DNA of 7,801 nt from an uncultured Acetatifactor sp. (GTDB lineage: Bacteria; Bacillota; Clostridia; Lachnospirales; Lachnospiraceae), in contig CAJTMX010000066.1 of assembly GCA_910577235.1 (NCBI GenBank), forward strand, positions 1 through 7,801. Reading direction: 5' to 3'. Position 1 is the stretch's first letter. Each line of letters starts with the position of its first letter. This document shows positions 1-4,586 of the stretch, piece by piece. The position numbers and the translations under genes are program-made. The notes beneath the pieces were generated by a model that saw only the letters and a list, made by a program, of their open reading frames with translations, had not been told where the DNA came from and ran no database searches.

Positions 1-1
1 T

Positions 2-232
2 CCTACGGAAGAAGAAATGGCATTCTGGCGGGAGGTGTTCGAGACCCACCGTAAAGTTATAGGCACCTCCAGTAAACCGAAGTCTGACAGCCAGATACGC
101 AAATGGCTGGAAGACCCCCATTCCGATTCGGCGGAGTACCGTATGTGGGGGAATGGCTGCGCCCTGCCGAACGTGTATTTCGTGCTTTGCGGCATTGTGT
201 ACTATGCACAGTTCCCGGATTATTTATTGTGA
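2..232 (+). CDS. C5 cytosine-specific DNA methyltransferase, C-terminal fragment (5' end outside window)
   Basis: The reading frame is open from the left edge (first full codon at base 2) to a TGA at 230-232, giving about 76 residues. I treat it as the tail of a longer gene, because no ribosome binding site precedes the internal ATG at 17 and the frame continues upstream of it. The end reads like the C-terminus of Dcm-type (PF00145) enzymes: a charged helix with SDSQIRKWLEDP, then EYRMWGNGCALPNVYFVLCGI. The GNG-ALP stretch corresponds to motif X, where the chain returns to complete the S-adenosylmethionine-binding core. Such enzymes methylate cytosine C5 in a specific sequence. In phages they usually protect the genome from host restriction. 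The catalytic PCQ and ENV motifs would lie off the left edge, so activity and target cannot be judged. Confidence is good for the family and nil for specificity. Confidence 0.75.
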   Translation, partial: PTEEEMAFWREVFETHRKVIGTSSKPKSDSQIRKWLEDPHSDSAEYRMWGNGCALPNVYFVLCGIVYYAQFPDYLL

Positions 233-315
233 CATTTATTCTGACATTTATGTTGCTTTTATCCCCATTCAGAGTGATTAATGTAATACCGAAAGGGAAA
301 ACACGAAAATGGAGG
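227..315 (+). repeat. Leader repeat copy A (upstream of the 294-residue protein)
   Basis: This is the most diverged of four related leaders. It has TTGTGACATTTAT at 227-239, which already overlaps the methyltransferase stop codon. It shares TTCAGAGTGATTAAT (268-282) exactly with copy B, and GGAAAACACG (296-305) exactly with copy C. It ends in the GGAGG (311-315) that serves the ATG at 324. The AGTGGATAA block of the other copies is replaced by GTTGCTTTTATCCCC. It is likely a promoter/leader element; the exact -35 and -10 are uncertain. Confidence 0.6.
230..251 (+). repeat. Short direct repeat TGACATTTAT x2
   Basis: TGACATTTAT occurs at 230-239 and again at 242-251, a 12-base period, inside leader copy A. 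The first copy overlaps the methyltransferase stop codon. The other leaders carry only one such block in this orientation. It may be a duplicated binding half-site or a local slippage duplication. Confidence 0.5.
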
Positions 316-323
316 AAAAAAGG

Positions 324-1208
324 ATGAGGATTGAGACGAATGCAGCAAACAGGAAAGATGTAGTAAAGGCAGTCAGCGGGATTTTAGGAGAGCCTTCAAA
401 GTACATGGGAGTTCCCACCTGCAGCTACCAGATCGGGAACTGCACCATCGACAGGAGCGGCGCGGTGGAGACGGAGGATGAAAAGACGGCGGAGCTGGTA
501 AGGGCAGGGCTTTTGGAGCAGGGCCTTATCGAAACGCCCCACACGGAGGCGGATGAAACAACGGTCAGCATCCCGGTGGAGGGCATGAGCGCGGAGGGGC
601 TTAAGAACCTGGTATTCCTGACCCGCAGCAAACAGTACCTCATAAACCGCGCCTTTGCGGAAGATGTTTTCCGGGTTCCGACAGCATTGGTGGAGGAGCT
701 GGGCAGCACGGAGATTCCCGATGCGGAAACTTTCCTGCAGACATTCCAAAACCATGCGGAAGGGTGCAGGGGCATCAGCTTTCAGGACGGGAAGATTACC
801 TTCACCCTTCCCACGGCGGGTGACCCCGGCATGATAAAGGCATTCACGCACCTTACGGCGGCGATGGTGCGGCAGGCAAAGGAGCAGAAACGCATCAGCC
901 CCAAAGAGACCATCGAGGAAAACGAGAAATACTACATGAGGATATGGCTCCTGCGGCTGGGCTTTGGCGGCGCAGAGGGGAAAGAGATACGGGACCTCCT
1001 GATGAAAAAGCTGAAAGGGCATTCCGCTTTCCGCACCGAGGAAAACAAACAGAGGTGGCAGGAAGCCCGCCGGAACGAGCGGGAGGCGGCAAGGCTGCAG
1101 GCGGCGGTGGAAGCGGCAGGGCAGCCGGAGGCGCAGCTTGCGGAGACGGTGGCGGACGCGGTCCTGATTGAGCAGGTGAACCAGAGTTTTGAAAAGGGAA
1201 TGGAGTAA
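324..1208 (+). CDS. Phage/ICE 'virulence-related'-type protein of unknown function, C-terminal module shared with the amidoligase
   Basis: The protein has 294 residues. I chose ATG 324 over the in-frame ATG at 309 because the GGAGG at 311-315 overlaps the upstream ATG but stands 8 bases before 324, the same spacing as in the next gene. The N-terminus (MRIETNAANRKDVVKAVSGI, then a KYMGVPTCSY and IGNCTIDRSG segment) is, from memory, the signature of a family in Firmicute phages and conjugative elements often named 'virulence-related protein'. I know of no demonstrated function. There is no signal peptide or membrane segment, so it is probably cytoplasmic. Residues about 195-237 (NEKYYMRIWLLRLG through LKGHSAFR) align without gaps to the C-terminus of the downstream amidoligase. 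After that comes a charged, Ala/Glu/Arg-rich tail (about 238-294) that is probably helical or coiled coil. The gene has its own leader and its own terminator, so it is likely transcribed alone. Confidence 0.7.
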   Translation: MRIETNAANRKDVVKAVSGILGEPSKYMGVPTCSYQIGNCTIDRSGAVETEDEKTAELVRAGLLEQGLIETPHTEADETTVSIPVEGMSAEGLKNLVFLTRSKQYLINRAFAEDVFRVPTALVEELGSTEIPDAETFLQTFQNHAEGCRGISFQDGKITFTLPTAGDPGMIKAFTHLTAAMVRQAKEQKRISPKETIEENEKYYMRIWLLRLGFGGAEGKEIRDLLMKKLKGHSAFRTEENKQRWQEARRNEREAARLQAAVEAAGQPEAQLAETVADAVLIEQVNQSFEKGME

Positions 1209-1257
1209 ACCGCCGCCCGCATTTATACCATAGAAGATACCCGTACTAACACAGCTA

Positions 1258-1292
1258 AAAAGGCTGTAAAACACACAAATTTACGGCCTTTT
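1258..1292 (+). terminator. Strong intrinsic terminator after the 294-residue protein gene
   Basis: AAAAGGCTGTAAA (1258-1270) pairs with TTTACGGCCTTTT (1280-1292): a 13-base-pair stem with a single T-G wobble and a 9-base loop. The T run sits at the end of the 3' arm. The A run on the other side means it could also stop transcription from the opposite direction. It separates the upstream gene from leader copy B, which begins about 12 bases later. Confidence 0.8.
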
Positions 1293-1303
1293 CCCCAAGA
1301 ATC

Positions 1304-1392
1304 TTTGTGTACATTATGAGCAGAAATAAGTGGATAAATAGTGCGTTCAGAGTGATTAATAGACTACCAAAAGAAAAGCAGACGCAAGGAGG
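1304..1392 (+). repeat. Leader repeat copy B (upstream of amidoligase)
   Basis: It contains TTGTGTACATTATG (1305-1318), AGTGGATAA (1329-1337) and TTCAGAGTGATTAAT (1346-1360, identical to copy A). An A-rich stretch with AAAAGAAAAGCA (1369-1380) leads into AGGAGG (1387-1392). The distance from AGTGGATAA to CAGAG is 19 bases, exactly as in copies C and D. Its place right behind a strong terminator argues that it carries the promoter of the amidoligase operon. TGGATA (1331-1336) and TGATTA/ATTAAT near 1353-1360 are possible but weak -35/-10 hexamers. Confidence 0.65.
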
Positions 1393-1400
1393 AAACGCAC

Positions 1401-2291
1401 ATGAGGACACAGAGATTCGGGATCGAGATTGAAATGACGGGGATCACAAGGAAAAAGGCGGCGGAGGTTATCGCAGAATATTTCGGGACAGAGAGTTTTT
1501 ACCTCGGCACCTACTACAAGACCTACGGGGCAAAGGACCGGCAGGGCAGGACATGGAAGGCCACCTACGACTCCAGCATCATCGCACAGAAAAAAAGCGG
1601 CGGGCGCACGGTGCAGGCGGCGGACGAATACAAATGCGAGATCGTCAGCCCCATCCTCACCTACGGGGACATGGCGGACCTGCAGGAGGTGGTGAGGCGG
1701 CTGAGGCACAGCGGGGCTTTTGTGAACAGCCAGTGCGGGATACACATCCATGTGGACGCCAGCCGCTACACGCCGCAGACCCTGCGGAACCTTGTGAACA
1801 TCATAGCGAGCAAGGAGGACATCCTCTACAAAGCCCTGCGGATAGACCCCGCGAGGATGCGGTGGTGTAAAAAGACCAATGAGAGGTTGCTGGAGGCCAT
1901 CAACCGCAGGAAGCCGCAGACGATGGAAGCCTTAAAGGACATCTGGTACGCAGGCTCCACAAGGGGCAGGGACGAGCATTACAACGATACAAGGTACCAC
2001 GGACTGAATTTACACTCGACCTTCACCAAAGGCACGGTGGAGTTCCGGCTTTTCAACAGCACCACCCACGCGGGCGAGATAAAAGCATACATACAGTTCT
2101 GCCTTGCGGTGAGCCACCAGGCGCTGACGCAGAAGAAAGCCTCCGCAAGAAAGACTGTGACCGACAACGAAAAATACGCATTCCGGTGCTGGATGCTCCG
2201 GCTGGGCTTAAGCGGGGACGAGTTCAAGACCTGCAGGCTCCACTTCCTGAAACACCTCGAAGGCAACTCCGCATGGCGGAACGCGGCTTGA
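1401..2291 (+). CDS. Amidoligase, COOH-NH2 ligase of glutamine-synthetase fold (Amidoligase_2 type)
   Basis: The protein has 296 residues; AGGAGG lies 8 bases before the ATG. Family motifs occur in the expected order: GIEIEM at 7-12, the first glutamates of the metal/ATP site; CEIVSPIL at 79-86; CGIHIHVDA at 112-120; RYHGLNLHS at 198-206; and GTVEFRLFNSTTH at 211-223. A helix follows (GEIKAYIQFCLAVSHQAL). This pattern fits the glutamine-synthetase-like ligases (PF12224), which use ATP to join a carboxylate to an amine and form an amide or isopeptide bond. Members are known from phages, plasmids and bacterial clusters, often beside AIG2/gamma-glutamyl-cyclotransferase-like genes, as here. The substrate cannot be read from sequence; a peptide, a protein side chain or a cell-wall peptide are all possible. 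Residues 251-293, after the catalytic domain, form the module shared with the upstream 294-residue protein. No frameshift or missing motif is visible, so it is probably active and cytoplasmic. Confidence 0.88.
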   Translation: MRTQRFGIEIEMTGITRKKAAEVIAEYFGTESFYLGTYYKTYGAKDRQGRTWKATYDSSIIAQKKSGGRTVQAADEYKCEIVSPILTYGDMADLQEVVRRLRHSGAFVNSQCGIHIHVDASRYTPQTLRNLVNIIASKEDILYKALRIDPARMRWCKKTNERLLEAINRRKPQTMEALKDIWYAGSTRGRDEHYNDTRYHGLNLHSTFTKGTVEFRLFNSTTHAGEIKAYIQFCLAVSHQALTQKKASARKTVTDNEKYAFRCWMLRLGLSGDEFKTCRLHFLKHLEGNSAWRNAA

Positions 2292-2301
2292 AGGCCATAA
2301 C

Positions 2302-2317
2302 GGGCGGGAGACCGCCC
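2302..2317 (+). other. GC-rich hairpin between amidoligase and cyclotransferase genes
   Basis: GGGCGG (2302-2307) pairs perfectly with CCGCCC (2312-2317) around a GAGA tetraloop, in the 77-base gap after the amidoligase stop. Only TT then AA follows, so it is not a convincing terminator. It may protect or process the message, or tune expression between the two genes. Confidence 0.5.
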
Positions 2318-2368
2318 TTAAGGCAGTAGGAGGGCAGCCTCACTAAAAAATGAAAGGATGATGTGATT

Positions 2369-3031
2369 ATGAAGAAACGCTACATTGCTTACGGCAGCAA
2401 CATGGACGAGGGGCAGATGGCCCACAGGTGCCCCACGGCGCGGCTTTTGGGGCAGACGGAGGTGGAAGGTTACCGCCTGCTGTTCAAAGGCTCGCTGACG
2501 GGGGCATACGCCACCATAGAGCCGCAGGAGGGCGGCAGGGTGCCGGTACTCCTCTGGGAGATCGGGGAGCGGGACGAGGCGGGCCTTGACCGCTACGAGG
2601 GCTTCCCTTCCCTTTACTACAAAAAGGATTTGACGGTGCGCCTTGACGGGCAGGAGGTGACCGCAATGGTGTACATCATGGACGAGAGGCGGCGGACCGG
2701 CACTCCCAGCGATGCCTACTACGGCATACTGGCGCGGGCATATAAAAAGTTCGCTTTCCCGATAGGGATACTGGAAGAAGCCCTGCGGATAAGCGGGGCG
2801 GGCGTCCCGCTCCCGGACGGCTGGAAGGCGGGCGATGCCTGCTTCATGGTGACGAACAAAAGAAGGAGGCTCACGAACCCCTATACCGTGGTCGGCCATG
2901 ACGGGCGGTACTTTGAACTGACGGACGGGGCGCAGAATTTCTACCGGGCATCTGCATGGCGGATGTTCCACAGCAGGGAGGAGGCGCTGGAATCCCTGAA
3001 AGGGAAGGGAGGCGGACAGGATGAGGCTTGA
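2369..3031 (+). CDS. Gamma-glutamyl cyclotransferase-like (AIG2/GGCT fold) protein with C-terminal extension
   Basis: I place the start at ATG 2369 (220 residues), because GAAAGGA at 2352-2358 is well spaced for it; the in-frame GTG at 2363 is only 4 bases from that site. The N-terminus MKKRYIAYGSNM carries the YGSN glycine loop that binds the gamma-glutamyl carboxylate in this fold. LDRYEGFP places the expected catalytic glutamate at residue 77, matching Glu98 of human GGCT in its LDEQEGV segment. VTAMVYIMD (97-105) is the usual late strand. These enzymes release 5-oxoproline from gamma-glutamyl-amines or peptides. Beside an amidoligase the protein may edit or remove the bond the ligase makes; that is inference. 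Residues about 155-213 (from ACFMVTNKRRRLTNPY through YRASAWRMFHSREEAL) go beyond the minimal domain and look like a small separate unit I cannot name. The 3' end overlaps the next gene by 11 bases, so translation is probably coupled. Confidence 0.82.
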   Translation: MKKRYIAYGSNMDEGQMAHRCPTARLLGQTEVEGYRLLFKGSLTGAYATIEPQEGGRVPVLLWEIGERDEAGLDRYEGFPSLYYKKDLTVRLDGQEVTAMVYIMDERRRTGTPSDAYYGILARAYKKFAFPIGILEEALRISGAGVPLPDGWKAGDACFMVTNKRRRLTNPYTVVGHDGRYFELTDGAQNFYRASAWRMFHSREEALESLKGKGGGQDEA

Positions 3032-3263
3032 TATCAGCAGGGAAGAACTGGAAGCCCTGCGGGAGAAATACCCGCAGGGATGCAGGGTGGAGCTTGTAAA
3101 AATGGATGACCCCTACAGGGAGATGCCGCCCGGACTTAAGGGAGTGGTGACAGGGGTGGATGATAGTGGAAGTGTCCACGTTGACTGGCAGAACGGCAGC
3201 AGCCTTGCAGTGATATTTGGGGAGGATGAATGCCGGAGGATTGATGGGGAGGAGATGGCATGA
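3021..3263 (+). CDS. DUF4314 family protein
   Basis: This 80-residue protein starts at ATG 3021, inside the end of the cyclotransferase gene. The core, residues 19-68, contains GCRVELVKMDDPYREMPPG, then LKGVVTGVDDSGSVHVDWQN and GSSLAVIFGED. That is the DUF4314 pattern: a small beta-barrel-like, SH3-type layout inferred from the alternating hydrophobic strands and turn glycines. The family is common in Firmicute phages and conjugative elements and its function is unknown. The preceding residues 5-17 look like a short helix. Its placement, overlapping the genes on both sides (ATGA at 3260-3263 on the downstream side), says it is translated together with the cyclotransferase and the following 130-residue protein. 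Confidence 0.85.
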   Translation: MRLDISREELEALREKYPQGCRVELVKMDDPYREMPPGLKGVVTGVDDSGSVHVDWQNGSSLAVIFGEDECRRIDGEEMA

Positions 3264-3652
3264 GGATCATATATGATGACGCCATGCAGGAGACGATGGC
3301 GGCGGCAGTCGGGGAGTTCATGGATGCCCTCGATGTGAAGGAAATCATCCGGTATGAATGGGGGACGGACAGGGTTCAGATGGATATCCTGAAAAGGAAG
3401 CTCGGCGCTTATCTGGAGCATTACAGGATGAGCATCGGGAACACCGTCACCCACGCATACGGCATCGGCAACAACTGCCAGTACCCGGTCTATTACCGCC
3501 CGGAGGGTGCGGATGAGCTGCAGCAGTGCGGGAGCATCAACCTTAATTCCGGGATGTACGGGGAAGGGTATGTAAGCTGCGAGGATTATAACGGAAAGCG
3601 CATCGGGGCTGCCTATGAGGTCAGGACCCGCGGCGTGACAAGGAATGAGTGA
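3260..3652 (+). CDS. Hypothetical protein, 130 residues
   Basis: It begins at an ATGA overlap with the DUF4314 stop, with GGGGAGGAG about 7-10 bases upstream, so translational coupling is likely. I do not recognise the family. The sequence opens MRIIYDDAMQETMAAAVGEF. A helical, charged region follows (residues about 6-60, including VQMDILKRKLGAYLEHYRM). After it comes a Gly/Asn/Tyr-rich part (about 60-118: NTVTHAYGIGNNCQYPVYY and LNSGMYGEGYVSCEDYNGKR) that looks like beta structure. There is no signal peptide, membrane segment or familiar catalytic motif. Position in the operon suggests a role tied to the amidoligase/cyclotransferase pair, but nothing in the protein proves it. Confidence 0.7.
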   Translation: MRIIYDDAMQETMAAAVGEFMDALDVKEIIRYEWGTDRVQMDILKRKLGAYLEHYRMSIGNTVTHAYGIGNNCQYPVYYRPEGADELQQCGSINLNSGMYGEGYVSCEDYNGKRIGAAYEVRTRGVTRNE

Positions 3653-3663
3653 GGAGGATGGAT

Positions 3664-3882
3664 ATGGCAATGCAGGAAAGATCACCGGGAAATGCACACC
3701 AAAAGCGCAACTGCTGGCAGCGTGGGAACGGCTCCTACAGTATGCGGGGCGAGCTGCGCCGCAGCATTTCCCTCAACAAAAAATATCTGAACAGGAAGGT
3801 CAGGCGCAGGGGGAAGGAAGCGTTAAAGCATTGTGAATATAAGCGTATTGTCAAAACATTACATATGGTGGAGTTCTCATAA
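3664..3882 (+). CDS. Small very basic protein, 72 residues
   Basis: GAGGAGG at 3651-3657, overlapping the previous stop codon, stands 6 bases before ATG 3664; ATG 3658 lies too close to it. The product is rich in Arg and Lys, notably LRRSISLNKKYLNRKVRRRG near residues 31-50, and ends EYKRIVKTLHMVEFS. From memory, small proteins with this NKKYLNRKVRR plus YKR-KT--MV-F ending recur in Firmicute phages and conjugative elements with no known function. The charge suggests nucleic-acid binding, which is inference. A second frame over the same DNA (3645-3836) has a poorer ribosome binding site and was not chosen. This is the last gene before leader copy C, so it probably ends the amidoligase operon. 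Confidence 0.6.
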   Translation: MAMQERSPGNAHQKRNCWQRGNGSYSMRGELRRSISLNKKYLNRKVRRRGKEALKHCEYKRIVKTLHMVEFS

Positions 3883-3905
3883 AAAACCGCCATAAAATGC
3901 ACAGG

Positions 3906-3941
3906 CCGCAGGCAGTATCTCTGGCAGATTTATGCCTGCGG
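3906..3941 (+). other. 9-bp perfect inverted repeat within leader copy C
   Basis: CCGCAGGCA (3906-3914) and TGCCTGCGG (3933-3941) are perfect reverse complements around an 18-base spacer. The right arm runs straight on from the ATTTATG block of the leader. There is no T run after it, so it is a poor terminator on the + strand. It could be an operator, an RNA stem in a read-through transcript, or a weak stop for the upstream operon. The other leaders lack an equally good version. Confidence 0.55.
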
Positions 3942-4013
3942 TTCCAGTGGATAATATGCCCGTCCAGAGGTAAGATGTGTACTGCCGGAAAGGAAAACAC
4001 GGAAAAACGGAGG
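3918..4013 (+). repeat. Leader repeat copy C (upstream of the 76-residue protein)
   Basis: Blocks in order: TCTCTGGCAGATTTATG (3918-3934, diverged), AGTGGATAATA (3946-3956), CAGAGGTAAGATGTGTACTG (3965-3984, identical over 20 bases to copy D), and GGAAAACACG (3992-4001, identical to copy A). It ends in the ribosome binding site GGAGG (4009-4013). AGTGGATAA to CAGAG is 19 bases, as in copies B and D. It probably drives or controls the 4023 gene. Confidence 0.65.
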
Positions 4014-4022
4014 ACATACACC

Positions 4023-4253
4023 ATGATGGACGGAATAAAACTGAAAAAGCAGAGGAACAAAAACCACTGGACGCTCCCCTACGCATATGCGGGGCGGCGG
4101 TCAGAGGTACACGTCTGGCTGGTAGAGGAGAAGGGTTCCGCATATTTTGGGAAATACCATGTGTACTGCGGCGCGGTATCGGAGATGGCGGACACGCTGG
4201 AGGAAGCGGCGGAGATGGCATGGGGGTTCACCCACGGCGGCGCATTGATATAA
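4023..4253 (+). CDS. Hypothetical protein, 76 residues
   Basis: ATG 4023 is chosen because GGAGG at 4009-4013 lies 9 bases upstream. The frame is open further back to 3897, but that would read through leader copy C. I do not recognise the family. The N-terminus is basic (KLKKQRNKNHW, residues 6-16). The middle looks like two or three beta strands (EVHVWLVEEKGSAYFGKYHVY, about 28-48). The C-terminus is an acidic helix (MADTLEEAAEMAWGF). An alpha/beta mini-domain of this kind is common among phage accessory proteins. The gene is probably co-transcribed with the gene 17 bases downstream. Confidence 0.65.
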   Translation: MMDGIKLKKQRNKNHWTLPYAYAGRRSEVHVWLVEEKGSAYFGKYHVYCGAVSEMADTLEEAAEMAWGFTHGGALI

Positions 4254-4270
4254 ATGCAGGAGGAAAACGC

Positions 4271-4450
4271 ATGATAACGGAGAAAATCAGGGATCAAATT
4301 TTGGAAATCAGAAATGCCGGGACGGCCAACATGTGTAATATGGCGGCTGTGCAGCGGGCGGCATTCGACAGGGACTTTTTTGAACTGGTCCTTTTTATCG
4401 AGGAGAACCGGGAGGAATACTGGAACTTCATACTGACGGGCAGGGAGTGA
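4271..4450 (+). CDS. Small protein resembling DUF5049
   Basis: The protein has 59 residues. AGGAGG at 4258-4263 stands 7 bases before the ATG. The sequence has IRDQILEIRNAGTANMCNM, then VQRAAFDRDFFELVLFIEEN and REEYWNFILTG. From memory this matches a compact family (DUF5049) found in phages and mobile elements of Firmicutes: two short helices with an NM-[x]-VQR-A centre and a conserved EY-FI-TG end. No function is known. A longer frame reaching back to 3977 covers the same end but lacks a ribosome binding site at its start. The stop codon lies inside the loop of the hairpin at 4438-4464. Confidence 0.68.
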   Translation: MITEKIRDQILEIRNAGTANMCNMAAVQRAAFDRDFFELVLFIEENREEYWNFILTGRE

Positions 4451-4464
4451 GTGCTTCCCTGCCC
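4438..4464 (+). terminator. Possible terminator hairpin at the end of the DUF5049-like gene
   Basis: GGGCAGGGA (4438-4446) pairs perfectly with TCCCTGCCC (4456-4464) around 9 bases that hold the TGA stop (4448-4450). The sequence after it is CTTATAAT, without a proper T run, so termination would be weak. It lies just before leader copy D, mirroring the terminator-then-leader order seen before copy B. Confidence 0.5.
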
Positions 4465-4467
4465 CTT

Positions 4468-4480
4468 ATAATGTACACAA
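4468..4480 (-). repeat. Inverted copy of the leader upstream block
   Basis: ATAATGTACACAA here is the exact reverse complement of TTGTGTACATTAT in copy B (1305-1317). It faces the TTGTCACATTTAT block of copy D (4497-4509), giving an imperfect inverted pair with 16 bases between. This resembles paired half-sites for a DNA-binding regulator. Confidence 0.45.
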
Positions 4481-4493
4481 CATATCCCGCATA

Positions 4494-4578
4494 TCTTTGT
4501 CACATTTATGGCGCAGACAGGAGTGGATAATACCCGCGTTCAGAGGTAAGATGTGTACTGACAAAAGGAAAACGGAGG
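4494..4578 (+). repeat. Leader repeat copy D (upstream of the 78-residue protein)
   Basis: The clearest copy. It has TCTTTGTCACATTTATG (4494-4510), AGTGGATAATA (4522-4532), CAGAGGTAAGATGTGTACTG (4541-4560, identical to copy C), then AAAAGGAAAACGGAGG (4563-4578) running into the Shine-Dalgarno of the 4587 gene. TTGTCA at 4497-4502 looks like a -35, but GATAAT at 4526-4531 is 23 bases away, too far for an ordinary sigma-A pair. TGGATA (4525-4530) with TAAGAT (4547-4552) at 16 bases is an alternative. Confidence 0.65.
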
Positions 4579-4586
4579 GCAAAAGG

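Noticed and set aside
103..327. Frame encoding 74 residues with a hydrophobic stretch, + strand
   Set aside because: It overlaps the methyltransferase end in another frame and runs through leader copy A; it has no ribosome binding site at its start.
396..1274. Long open frame on the minus strand, 292 codons
   Set aside because: It lies antisense to the 294-residue protein and crosses the terminator. Its Leu/Arg/Pro/His-rich composition is typical of the complement of a GC-rich gene, and the + strand frame has clear family features and a ribosome binding site.
3645..3836. 63-residue frame overlapping the small basic protein
   Set aside because: AAGGA abuts its ATG directly, and the composition looks like a frame-shifted shadow. 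The other frame has GAGGAGG at good spacing and a recognisable C-terminus.
3897..4022. N-terminal extension of the 76-residue protein back to 3897
   Set aside because: The extension would translate the conserved leader copy C. GGAGG at 4009-4013 sets the start at ATG 4023.
3977..4270. Upstream extension of the DUF5049-like gene to 3977
   Set aside because: It would overlap the 76-residue gene in another frame. AGGAGG at 4258-4263 and family similarity begin at ATG 4271.
4467..4472. Perfect TATAAT as a -10 hexamer
   Set aside because: No -35-like hexamer stands 16-18 bases upstream, and it lies inside the inverted block at 4468-4480, so promoter activity is not supported.
227..4578. CRISPR array or attachment-site interpretation of the repeated leaders
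   Set aside because: Copies are hundreds to thousands of bases apart, diverged, separated by genes and always just before a start codon; this fits neither regular CRISPR spacing nor a pair of att sites.
4497..4586. Upstream extension of the 78-residue gene to 4497
   Set aside because: It reads through leader copy D. The Shine-Dalgarno at 4574-4578 marks ATG 4587 as the start.
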